From assembly GCF_027627575.1 (NCBI RefSeq), contig NZ_CP114065.1:1488001-1552000 (forward strand): 64,000 bases of DNA, given 5' to 3'. The translations under genes were made by a program, and so were the position numbers. Origin of the DNA: Kribbella sp. CA-293567 (GTDB lineage: Bacteria > Actinomycetota > Actinomycetes > Propionibacteriales > Kribbellaceae). A model generated the notes under the pieces. The model ran no database searches. It was not told where the DNA came from and was given only the letters and a program-made list of their open reading frames with translations. Positions 44,901-52,256 of the stretch are shown piece after piece; position 1 is the first letter of the stretch; each line of letters opens with the position of its first letter.

Positions 44901-46817
44901 ATGGAGACACTGCTTGCCTATGCCTTCGACCACTTCGTCGGTCCGGAGAAGGCTGCAGCCGGCGTACGGCGGATCGAGACGTACTACGGCCGGCTCTGGC
45001 AGGGGCAAGCCAAGCGCGACGGCTGTGACGCAGGCACTGTCGGCCTGCACACCTGGAGCCGTCGGGAGCCCGACTACCGCTGGCCTGCTTGGCGTGACGA
45101 CGATGACCTCTGTATCGCCAGCCTGCACGTCCCGCTCGGCTATCAGACGATCGTCGGCGACTTGGCGCCGCAGCGAGCCGCTGCGCCGCTAGCGAGAGCA
45201 GTGCTCGCCAACCCTGCCCGCATGGTGGAGTTGGCGCCTCCCTTCGTGCTCTCGGTCCTCGACCCGGCCGACGAGCGACTGGAACTGTTCACTGACTCGG
45301 TGGGCGTCGGCCGGCTGTTCCAGTTACGTACGGCGGACGGCTGGGTGTGGAGCAGCCGCCCTGTCGCTGCTTGCTTGTTCGCCGACGTACCCGTTGCCGC
45401 GGCGGACAGAGGCTGGCAGTACGCCGCGGGCTGTGGCTGGTTCATGGGCGACACGACGCCGTACGACCGGGTGCTGGCTGTGCCGGGCGCCACTCGCATC
45501 GTGACCGAGGGGCGGCGCAATCGGCGTACCGTCACGAGGATTGATGCCACGAGCATCTGGTCAGGTCCCAGTGGCGGAGAGCTGTCGCCAGGGCTGGTCG
45601 AGGAGACAGCGGAGACCCTCCGTGGCGTGGCCCGCTCGGTGAGCACGCTCTGGCCCGGTACGCCGACGGTGGATCTCAGCGGAGGCAGGGACTCGCGAGT
45701 CGTCGCCGCGGCCTTCCTCTCCGCCGGAGTGGACCTGAGGCTCAACAGCTACGACGCCGTACCCGGCGAGTTGGGCGTCGCGGAGCAGTTGGTCAAAGCC
45801 CTTCCGTACAAGGTGGATCACCGCGTCACCACACCTCGCAAGCCCTCAGCGCCCGCGCCGGTCCCGGAGGTGGTCGAGCGGATCAGACGCTGGCACCGGT
45901 ACGGCGAAGGGCTGCGGCCGGCGAGCTATCTCTTCCACACCCCGCCGGACGGGCTGGCCAACGTCTCGCACCTGGCCATCGGCGGCGCGGGCGGCGAGGT
46001 CGCCCACGGACACTTCTACCCGCGAGACGTGCTGACGGTCGACCAGAGTCCACTGGAGAAGAAGGTGGAGGCGTTCACCACGCGGTTGCACACGCGGCTC
46101 GTACCGGTGGCCGGACCGACGCCGGCGGTCAGGGAGGCGGTGACAGGACAGATTCAGCAGGTGTTCCGCGAGGCGATCCAGGGCGGTTTCGAGAACGCCA
46201 AGATGCTCGACTACTTCTACGTGGTCGAGCGGCTGCGGCGGTGGGGGACCGCGGGGGAGCGGACCGGCGTGGTCTCGCCGCTGCTGGTACCGGCCTTCTT
46301 CAGAGGAGCCTTCTCCCTCACTGCGCCGCAGCGGTTGGCGAACGAGTTCCACCGGGCGCTGGTCCGTGAGCTGGTTCCGCAGTGGGCGGAGATCCCGTTC
46401 TTCGTCCCTGGGCCGGCGCAGCCCCACCCTCCGGCGCAGGTCAAGCGGCTGAGTGAAGCGCCCGACCGCGAACTGGTTGCCCAGTTGCTGATGGCCGGGT
46501 CGGGCGACTTCGACGCCACGGAGATCGAGCAGCTCTGGGAGTCGTCGCTGGCGGGCCGGTCGACCGCTGCCGACGAGGTTGCTCTACGCCAACTTCTCTG
46601 GCGGGCAGTCTTCGACGACCACCTCGCCGAGGTCAACCAGCACCTCACCAGACCTCCCGTACCCACGGCGCCGCCTCCGCGCCCGACCGCGCCGAAACCA
46701 AAGCGCGCACCCCGGCGGAGCCCCCTGAAGACCCGCCTACGCCGCAACCCGACCGTACGACGCCTGGCGCGCACCCGAGCCTGGCGTGCTGTCCGCAAGA
46801 CATTGCGGCCCCACTAG
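44901..46817 (+). CDS. Asparagine-synthase-like protein without the glutaminase nucleophile
   Basis: The 638-residue protein has a C-terminal-type PP-loop domain: VDLSGGRDSRVVAAAFL near residues 256-272 matches the ATP pyrophosphatase SGGxDS, followed by GVAEQLVKALPYKVDH and a GGAGGEVAHGH segment. The N-terminal 220 residues look like an Ntn-fold relic (LELFTDSVGVGRLFQL resembles glutamine amidotransferase strands) but the required Cys2 is absent. It may therefore use ammonia, or act as an amide or lactam ligase like lasso-peptide and beta-lactam relatives. The tail from 575 is Pro/Arg rich and basic. No precursor peptide was seen next to it. Confidence 0.78.
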   Translation: METLLAYAFDHFVGPEKAAAGVRRIETYYGRLWQGQAKRDGCDAGTVGLHTWSRREPDYRWPAWRDDDDLCIASLHVPLGYQTIVGDLAPQRAAAPLARAVLANPARMVELAPPFVLSVLDPADERLELFTDSVGVGRLFQLRTADGWVWSSRPVAACLFADVPVAAADRGWQYAAGCGWFMGDTTPYDRVLAVPGATRIVTEGRRNRRTVTRIDATSIWSGPSGGELSPGLVEETAETLRGVARSVSTLWPGTPTVDLSGGRDSRVVAAAFLSAGVDLRLNSYDAVPGELGVAEQLVKALPYKVDHRVTTPRKPSAPAPVPEVVERIRRWHRYGEGLRPASYLFHTPPDGLANVSHLAIGGAGGEVAHGHFYPRDVLTVDQSPLEKKVEAFTTRLHTRLVPVAGPTPAVREAVTGQIQQVFREAIQGGFENAKMLDYFYVVERLRRWGTAGERTGVVSPLLVPAFFRGAFSLTAPQRLANEFHRALVRELVPQWAEIPFFVPGPAQPHPPAQVKRLSEAPDRELVAQLLMAGSGDFDATEIEQLWESSLAGRSTAADEVALRQLLWRAVFDDHLAEVNQHLTRPPVPTAPPPRPTAPKPKRAPRRSPLKTRLRRNPTVRRLARTRAWRAVRKTLRPH

Positions 46818-46827
46818 GCTCAACCAC

Positions 46828-47466
46828 GTGGACCTTGGAGAGATGCGGGAGACGTACGGCCTGGGGGAGTTGCTCGAGGACCAGGTGGACGCCGATCCGG
46901 TGCAGCAGTTCGGGATCTGGCTGGCGCAGGCAGCCGAGGCGGGCCTGCACGAGCCCAACGCGATGGTGCTGGCGACGGTCGACCCCGGCGGCAGGCCGTC
47001 GGCGCGGACCGTGCTGCTGAAGGGCCTCGACGAGCGCGGCTTCGTCTTCTACACCAACCAGCAGTCCCGCAAGGCCGACGACCTCGCCGCCAACCCGGCC
47101 TGCGCGCTGGTCTTCCCCTGGCACGCGATGGAACGCCAGGTCCGGGTCGAGGGCGTCGCGAGCAAGGTGCCCTCCGCGGAGGTCGACGCGTACTTCGCCG
47201 CTCGCCCGCGCGGCTCCCAGCTGGGCGCCTGGGCCTCGCAGCAGAGCCAGCCGGTCGACTCCCGCGAGGAGCTGGACCTGCAGTACGCGTCGTACGAGCG
47301 GCAGTGGCCGGAGGGCACCGAGATCGCCACGCCGTACTTCTGGGGCGGCTACCGGATCGAGCCCGTGGCCTTCGAGTTCTGGCAGGGCCGCGTCGGGCGT
47401 CTCCACGATCGGTTGCAGTACAAGCGGTCGGGCGATTCCTGGCAGCTCCAACGCCTTCAGCCCTGA
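46828..47466 (+). CDS. pdxH: Pyridoxamine 5'-phosphate oxidase
   Basis: The 212-residue FMN enzyme makes pyridoxal 5'-phosphate from PMP or PNP. Signatures are AMVLATVDPGGRPSARTVLLKG, FVFYTNQQSRKADDL, FPWHAMERQVRVEG and the C-terminal FWQGRVGRLHDR and SWQLQRLQP. GTG 46828 is chosen: TAGGCT, which also contains the previous gene's stop, sits seven bases upstream and gives a leaderless message; ATG 46843 is the alternative. It shares the neighbourhood with serC, a PLP enzyme. Confidence 0.94.
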   Translation: MDLGEMRETYGLGELLEDQVDADPVQQFGIWLAQAAEAGLHEPNAMVLATVDPGGRPSARTVLLKGLDERGFVFYTNQQSRKADDLAANPACALVFPWHAMERQVRVEGVASKVPSAEVDAYFAARPRGSQLGAWASQQSQPVDSREELDLQYASYERQWPEGTEIATPYFWGGYRIEPVAFEFWQGRVGRLHDRLQYKRSGDSWQLQRLQP

Positions 47467-47507
47467 ATCCGGGTCGGTTCGGCTCTCCGGCAGGTCGCTG
47501 GACCATG

Positions 47508-47589
47508 AAAAAAGACCCGCAGGCGCTTCCTGGGACACGACCGGGTGGTCGTACCAAGGGTCAGGCGGACTTTCCTGACTACCTGCGGG
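47508..47589 (-). terminator. Structured intrinsic terminator with U-tract (minus strand)
   Basis: Minus strand: CCCGCAGG (47589-47582) pairs with CCTGCGGG (47523-47516) and is followed by TCTTTTTT ending at 47508. The 58-base interior contains two further hairpins, at 47561-47578 (TCAGG/CCTGA) and 47537-47552 (ACGACC/GGTCGT), giving a three-way junction. Confidence 0.72.
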
Positions 47590-47649
47590 CCCGGTGACTG
47601 GCGTCGTACTGGCTAGCCACATGCCCACCACAGAAGTGGCTCGACGGGA

Positions 47650-47688
47650 CTAGCCCGCCATCACCTCACGAGTCCGATTGCAATTCAT
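47650..47688 (-). CDS. 12-residue leader-like micro-ORF
   Basis: ATG 47688 follows GGGAGGTGG by about eleven bases and reads MNCNRTREVMAG before TAG. It precedes a stable terminator structure, as leader peptides of attenuators do. Whether it is translated is unknown; the strong ribosome binding site is the main support. Confidence 0.5.
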   Translation of the reverse strand: MNCNRTREVMAG

Positions 47689-47720
47689 GCGTTGGACCAC
47701 CTCCCTTCGCGTGTACTCAG

Positions 47721-47749
47721 AACCTACGTCGCGATCGGGGCCGGTTCAA
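47721..47749 (-). promoter_or_regulatory. Promoter of the candidate small RNA
   Basis: On the minus strand TTGAAC (47749-47744) and TAGGTT (47726-47721) are separated by exactly 17 bases, close to the primary sigma consensus. Confidence 0.65.
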
Positions 47750-47796
47750 CCGCTTTTCGCCGACAGATGAACGCCGCCCTGTGATCCCATACAGCC

Positions 47797-48090
47797 ATGG
47801 TCCTCAGGCTCGGATTTCCCGCTCTCCTCTTGCTGGCCGGAACCGTCTGGTTCGCCTGGTCGTCGTATCGCCGGGCCGTCCTGGCCGAGCGGTCCGTGAC
47901 CGAACTGCACAGCGAGACGAAAGCGCTGCTGCACGAGGTCCGGTCGCTGGAGAAGGCGGTCGCGGCTGCGGAGCAGGGGCTGCGTACGCTCAGCTCGCAT
48001 CCGTCGGTACCGCGTGACGTCGCGGTCACCGCCGACCTGACGCTCGCCGACATCCGGCGACTGACCGAACGCAAGGAGCTCGAGGGCTGA
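47797..48090 (+). CDS. Small membrane-anchored coiled-coil protein
   Basis: The 97 residues contain one N-terminal helix (LGFPALLLLAGTVWFAWSSY) and a heptad-rich region (SVTELHSETKALLHEVRSLEKAVAAAEQGLRTL). The stop overlaps the ATG of the SPFH gene (TGATG), so both are made together. It probably assembles with the SPFH protein at the membrane. No family recognised. Confidence 0.78.
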   Translation: MVLRLGFPALLLLAGTVWFAWSSYRRAVLAERSVTELHSETKALLHEVRSLEKAVAAAEQGLRTLSSHPSVPRDVAVTADLTLADIRRLTERKELEG

Positions 48091-49043
48091 TGGCCAAGCT
48101 GGGGAACGCGACCGCAGTCAAGAACGCGGGGAGCGGCGCGAAGGGCAAAGTGATCGGGATCGCGATCGCGATCGTGGTGCTGGTGATCATCTTGTTCAAC
48201 ATCTTCAACTTCGCCAGCACCGACGCGAACAAGATCGGGCTGCACTACGGCGGCGGCGTGATCGAGGACAAGAAGTTCAAGTCGATCATCACGCCCGGCT
48301 CCACGAACAAGATGATCGGCCCCGGCGACACGGTCTACGCCTACCCGATCGACCAGCGGTCCTACATCATCGGCGGCGCCGGCGCGGACACCGAGAACGC
48401 CGACGAGGTCACCGTGGTCAGCAAGGACAACGTCCGGCTCGGTGTCCGGGTGCAGGTCTACTTCACGCTGAACCGCAGCCAGGCCGTGATTCAGTCCTTC
48501 CACGAGCGGATCGGGCTGAAGACCGAGGCCTACGAGGACCGCGGCTGGAACGCCATGCTGCAGTCGTACTTCCGGCCGCAGATCGATCGCGCGCTCGCCG
48601 CCGTCGGGACCAACTACGCCTGGGCCGAGCTCTACAACAACGAGGCCAAGAAGGCCGCCTTCCAGACGGCCGCGGCCAAGGAGTTCACCCGGCTGCTGCC
48701 GGCCGCCGTCGGTGGCGACTACTTCTGCGGCCCGTCGTACAACGGCACCAACGGGTGTGGCGAGCTTTCCTTCACCATCCAGAAGCCGACCCCGCTGGAC
48801 AAGGGCATCATCGACGGGCTGGAGGCCAAGCAGCGTGCGGATCTGGCCCGGCAGGCCCAGGTGCAGAAGAACGAGCAGGTCAACGTCGAGCTGCAGTCGG
48901 TCAAGCAGCAGGTCGCGATGCTCGGTGCGAACGGCTACCTGCTGAAATCCGCGATCGAGTCGGGCAAGATCCAGTTCATGGTGATCCCGCAGAACGGCAA
49001 CGTCAGCATCCCGGTCCCGACCCCGGTCCAGACCCCCCGCTGA
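48090..49043 (+). CDS. SPFH/band-7 membrane protein
   Basis: The 317-residue protein has an N-terminal membrane helix (VIGIAIAIVVLVIILFNIF), an SPFH domain (residues 45-230, with DEVTVVSKDNVRLGVRVQVYFTL) and a coiled-coil tail rich in Gln and Ala (RADLARQAQVQKNEQVNVELQSVKQQ). It resembles prohibitin/stomatin-like proteins that organise membrane microdomains; SPFH proteins form large rings. It is coupled to the preceding coiled-coil gene and separated by three bases from the CGNR gene. Confidence 0.87.
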   Translation: MAKLGNATAVKNAGSGAKGKVIGIAIAIVVLVIILFNIFNFASTDANKIGLHYGGGVIEDKKFKSIITPGSTNKMIGPGDTVYAYPIDQRSYIIGGAGADTENADEVTVVSKDNVRLGVRVQVYFTLNRSQAVIQSFHERIGLKTEAYEDRGWNAMLQSYFRPQIDRALAAVGTNYAWAELYNNEAKKAAFQTAAAKEFTRLLPAAVGGDYFCGPSYNGTNGCGELSFTIQKPTPLDKGIIDGLEAKQRADLARQAQVQKNEQVNVELQSVKQQVAMLGANGYLLKSAIESGKIQFMVIPQNGNVSIPVPTPVQTPR

Positions 49044-49046
49044 CCG

Positions 49047-49673
49047 GTGTCCGCGCTCCCGTCCCATCTCGAGCTGGTCCAGGGCGTCGTGCTGCCCAAA
49101 CCGGTCGGTGCCGATCCGGTCCTGAACTTCCTCAACACCCGCTCGGACTTCGACGGCCGTGGTCCGGCGGCGAACGAGTGGCTCACCTCGTACGAGGCCT
49201 TGGTGATCTGGAGCGGGTACGTCGGACTGCTGGCCGACGCGAGCGTCTTCCGGCTGATCGAGCAGGCCTCGGTCAAGCCGACCGACGCGACTCGGCGGCT
49301 GGACGCGGCGCGGGAGTTCCGCGCCGACCTGTACGACGTACTGACGGACGAGGCGGCCACTGGTTCGTTCGACGCTGTCGCCCGGGCGGTGGGTCGTTCC
49401 ACCGCCCGGCGGCAGCTCAGCGCCGTACCGGCTGACGGTATCGGCGTCCGGGCGACGTGGGAGCTCCCCGAGGATCTGGGGCTCCCGCTGGACCAGCTGG
49501 CCTTGCTGGCCGCGGAGTTGCTCACCGGCACTTCCAGAGACCACATCCGGCTCTGTCCCGGCGACAACTGCGGCTGGCTCTTCCTCGACCCGAGAGGCCG
49601 CCGCCGCTGGTGCTCGATGGCTACCTGCGGCAACCGCGCCAAAGTGCGGGCCCACGCGGCCCGTACGCGCTGA
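49047..49673 (+). CDS. CGNR zinc-finger (ABATE-domain) putative regulator
   Basis: The 208-residue protein ends with a CGNR-type zinc ribbon: CPGDNCGWLFLDPRGRRRWCSMATCGNRAKVRAH, cut here to its signature cysteines C, C, C and CGNR. The N-terminal helical ABATE domain starts LPKPVGADPVLNFLNTR. Such proteins are thought to be ligand-responsive transcription regulators. GTG 49047 lies three bases after the SPFH stop, so the gene is the third member of an operon starting at 47797. Confidence 0.88.
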   Translation: MSALPSHLELVQGVVLPKPVGADPVLNFLNTRSDFDGRGPAANEWLTSYEALVIWSGYVGLLADASVFRLIEQASVKPTDATRRLDAAREFRADLYDVLTDEAATGSFDAVARAVGRSTARRQLSAVPADGIGVRATWELPEDLGLPLDQLALLAAELLTGTSRDHIRLCPGDNCGWLFLDPRGRRRWCSMATCGNRAKVRAHAARTR

Positions 49674-49679
49674 AGCGGG

Positions 49680-50408
49680 CTAGTTGAACAGAGCTGGGTC
49701 GACCAGGATCCAGGTGTGGTGCGCCCGGGCCAGCACCCGGCCGTCCGAGTCGTAGAGCGTGCTGGCCGTATGGGTCTTGCGGCCGTCCTCACCAAGGACC
49801 CGGCCCATCACGACGCAGGGCTCGGCTGGCTGGGGCCGAGCGTCGATGTAGGCGGACATCTGGCCCAGTACCGACGGGCGGCCCTCCAGATCGATCGCCC
49901 AGCCACCGGGACAGTCAAGGGCTGACCAGAGGTAGACAGGGTCGACCAGACCGTCAGCAGCGGCCAAGTCGGCCGCCGGACGCCAGGTGCAAGCCGTCCG
50001 GCCGTCACTCAGCGTCCCCGGCTTCAGCTGCAATCCCTCAGCGTTCCTGGGCCCACAGACGAAGCAGCCCGGGAACGGGTGGTTGCTCAGCCCCTTGTAC
50101 TTCGTCTCTGCCGCCAGCGCCTCCTCTGGCGTGACGGCATCGACCGTGCAGTCGGCCAGCGTGTCCGCAGCCACTGGAACCGCTTCGGCCACCACGTCGC
50201 CGGCCGCACTGGTCAGCTTGGCGCCGGACTCGTCGGCCAGGAGCTCCAGGTCGGTCTCCAGCGGCGGCGGCACCCGCAGACGCACCCGCGGCGCGGTGTC
50301 CACGGCGGCGACCGACGCCAGCGCAGTACCGACCAGACCGGCCACATAACCGCCGTTGCCGGACCGGGCCGGCCCCTGAAAGCGGGGCACTATCCGCATG
50401 CTGGTCAT
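49680..50408 (-). CDS. Hotdog-fold thioesterase-like protein
   Basis: The 242-residue protein has a double-hotdog appearance: the first half has GPARSGNGGYVAGLVGTAL, the middle FPGCFVCGPRNAEGLQL (a cysteine pair typical of a family of actinobacterial hypothetical proteins), and the last half LDCPGGWAIDLEG and HTASTLYDSDGRVLARAHHTWILVD. The latter resembles acyl-CoA thioesterase strands. Function as a thioesterase is an inference. ATG 50408 or 50399 may be the start. It is convergent with the CGNR gene and divergent from a TetR gene. Confidence 0.7.
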   Translation of the reverse strand: MTSMRIVPRFQGPARSGNGGYVAGLVGTALASVAAVDTAPRVRLRVPPPLETDLELLADESGAKLTSAAGDVVAEAVPVAADTLADCTVDAVTPEEALAAETKYKGLSNHPFPGCFVCGPRNAEGLQLKPGTLSDGRTACTWRPAADLAAADGLVDPVYLWSALDCPGGWAIDLEGRPSVLGQMSAYIDARPQPAEPCVVMGRVLGEDGRKTHTASTLYDSDGRVLARAHHTWILVDPALFN

Positions 50409-50505
50409 GGTCAACGACCCTAGCCCGCACCGTTCACGCGCGAGATAGCGGGGATTCCCGTGATTTCTGAGGTTCTTTTCGGATTTACGGCTCCCACCAC
50501 TCTCA

Positions 50506-50523
50506 TTCAAACGTCCGTTTGAA
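50506..50523. promoter_or_regulatory. Perfect 18-bp TetR-type operator
   Basis: TTCAAACG-TC-CGTTTGAA is an exact 8-2-8 palindrome with the length typical of TetR sites. TATGCT at 50525-50530 is a candidate -10, so binding would block the promoter of the TetR gene at 50601. Confidence 0.8.
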
Positions 50524-50600
50524 CTATGCTGACTGCAGGCTACGGCGCGTAAGCAGGTGGGGTGCCTGAGCGAGCAGTGGCCGGGGGGAAGGAGAACTCT

Positions 50601-51242
50601 GTGGAAACACCCGCGGAATCAACCCGGGAAAGGCTGCTCAACATCGCCGAGCAGAGGTTCGGTGAGGGTGGTTACGAAGGAACCTCGCTGCGCGCGATCA
50701 CGGTCGCCGCAGCCGCGAATATCGCCGCGGTGAACTATCACTTCGGCTCGAAGGAAGCGTTGCTGCGGGCCGCGGTGGCGCGTGCGATGGCCCCGGTCAA
50801 CACCGAGCGCCGCCGCCGGCTGGACCAGCTGGAGGCGAAGGGGGACCCGAGCGCGGAGCAACTGATCCGTGCCTTCATCGAGCCCGGCCTCGACCTGGTG
50901 CTGCGCCGTGGTGAACGCGGACCGGTGGTGGCGAGATTCATCGGGCGGGTCGCGTTCGACCCGAGCCGGCGGATCCGCGAGCTGTACGCGGCCGAGTCCG
51001 ATCCGGTGGAGGCTCGCTACCTGGCCGCGCTGCAGCTCGCCCTGCCCAGGGCGGCGCCGGAGTCGGTGGCGTTCGGCTACGTCAACATGCTCGGACTGCT
51101 CGCGTTGCACCAGTCGCAGGCGCTCACCAGGGCGCCGGGGCTGGAGCCCGAGGACATCGACGGCGGTGAGGATCCGGGCAAGCTGGCGGAGAATCTGATC
51201 GCCTTTCTGGTCGCCGCTTTCGACCGGGGACTGCGCGCCTGA
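50601..51242 (+). CDS. TetR-family regulator (CerR-like C-terminus)
   Basis: The 213-residue regulator has a TetR helix-turn-helix (TRERLLNIAEQRFGEGGYEGT, ITVAAAANIAAVNYHFGSKEALL) with the AVNYHFGSKE recognition end typical of the group with TetR_C-like helical tails. GTG 50601 has GGAAGGAG six bases upstream, so the longer frame is not used. An 18-base palindrome lies 77 bases upstream. It probably controls itself and perhaps the divergent hotdog-like gene. Confidence 0.92.
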   Translation: METPAESTRERLLNIAEQRFGEGGYEGTSLRAITVAAAANIAAVNYHFGSKEALLRAAVARAMAPVNTERRRRLDQLEAKGDPSAEQLIRAFIEPGLDLVLRRGERGPVVARFIGRVAFDPSRRIRELYAAESDPVEARYLAALQLALPRAAPESVAFGYVNMLGLLALHQSQALTRAPGLEPEDIDGGEDPGKLAENLIAFLVAAFDRGLRA

Positions 51243-51266
51243 CTGTCCAAAAACTGCTCACGGATG

Positions 51267-51294
51267 TTCGAACTGGCAGGTAACGCTGCATAAT
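51267..51294 (+). promoter_or_regulatory. Promoter of the amino-sugar operon
   Basis: TTCGAA (51267-51272) and CATAAT (51289-51294) are 16 bases apart; the -10 ends eight bases before the GTG start of the ROK gene. Confidence 0.5.
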
Positions 51295-51302
51295 GGCGCT
51301 CC

Positions 51303-52256
51303 GTGGACCCCTGTGAAGTCGTGGTTGCCGTCGATCTCGGTGGAACCCGGATGAAATGCGGCCTGGTCGCCGCCGACGGTGCCGTGCTGCACCGGGAGAC
51401 CAGGCCGACACCGCGCGAGGCCGGGGGCCGTGCAGTGCTCGCCGCGCTGCTCGCGACCGTGGTGGAGCTGGCCCAGAAGGCTGCTGCCGAAGGCCATCGC
51501 GTCCGGGCGGTCGGCGTCGTCGTACCGGGCATCATCGACGCGGACAGCGGTGAGGTCAGTGCCGAGAACCTGGCCTGGGTCCGTACGCCGGTGCTCGCCG
51601 AACTGCGCGCCGCGGTCGGACCGGGCCAGCAGGTCGTGCTGGCTCACGACGTCCGCGCGGGTGGCTACGCCGAGTTCCGGCAAGGAGCCCTCCGAGGTAC
51701 GACGAACTCGCTTTTCCTGCCGCTCGGCACCGGAATCGCCGCCGCGATGGTGGTCGACGGTTCGCTGGTCAGCGGCGATGGTTACGCCGGTGAGCTCGGC
51801 CACACCCGGTTCGTCCACGGCAGCGCCGCCGAGCAGTGCGCGTGCGGGCAGTGGGGCTGCCTCGAAACGGTCGCTTCGGCCGCCGCGCTCGCCCGCCGGT
51901 ACGCCGTCCGCACCGGTCGCGTGGTCGACGGAGCGCGGGAGGTGCTCGAGTTGCTGGCGCAGGGCGACGCCGACGCCGCGGTGGTCTGGCGCGAAGCGCT
52001 GGCCGCGCTGGTCGACTCGATGGTTCTCTACACCACCCTGGTCGCGCCGACGCGGATCGCGATCGGCGGCGGACTGGTCGGGGCCGGCGAGACCCTGCTC
52101 GCCCCGCTGCGCGAAGGCGTGCACGCGCGACTGACCTTCCAGCGCGAACCGGAGATCGTGGCCGCCGTTCTGGGCGAGGAGGCCGGCATGCTCGGCGCCG
52201 CCCTGATGGCCTGGGACCGAGTGGCTGCCGACGAGAGCGGAGAAGAGACGCGATGA
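51303..52256 (+). CDS. ROK-family sugar kinase (amino-sugar operon)
   Basis: The 317-residue kinase shows the ROK ATP motif DLGGTRMKCGL, the sugar-site segment PLGTGIAAAMVVDG, GYAGELGHTRFVHG and the zinc knuckle CACGQWGCLE. It should phosphorylate an N-acetylhexosamine such as GlcNAc or GalNAc at C6. It is first in an operon that continues with the deacetylase (ATGA overlap), PfkB kinase and aldolase. There is no helix-turn-helix, so it is a kinase rather than a ROK repressor. Confidence 0.9.
   Translation: MDPCEVVVAVDLGGTRMKCGLVAADGAVLHRETRPTPREAGGRAVLAALLATVVELAQKAAAEGHRVRAVGVVVPGIIDADSGEVSAENLAWVRTPVLAELRAAVGPGQQVVLAHDVRAGGYAEFRQGALRGTTNSLFLPLGTGIAAAMVVDGSLVSGDGYAGELGHTRFVHGSAAEQCACGQWGCLETVASAAALARRYAVRTGRVVDGAREVLELLAQGDADAAVVWREALAALVDSMVLYTTLVAPTRIAIGGGLVGAGETLLAPLREGVHARLTFQREPEIVAAVLGEEAGMLGAALMAWDRVAADESGEETR

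Larger units (their letters stand above)
47508..47714 (-). ncRNA. Candidate structured small RNA or leader RNA
   Basis: A complete small transcription unit is visible on the minus strand between pdxH and the 47797 gene. It has a promoter at 47749-47721, an expected 5' end near 47714, a strong ribosome binding site and a 12-codon ORF at 47688-47650. Then come a stem at 47640-47616 (GCCAC/GTGGC), a three-way junction and a U-tract ending near 47508. The unit of about 205 nt matches no RNA family I can name; it might be a leader-peptide attenuator lacking a downstream gene, or an independent regulatory RNA. Confidence 0.6.

Noticed and set aside
47467..47600. The 47.5-kb structure read as a plus-strand terminator of pdxH
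   Set aside because: The T-run lies only on the minus strand; on the plus strand the run of A precedes the stem.
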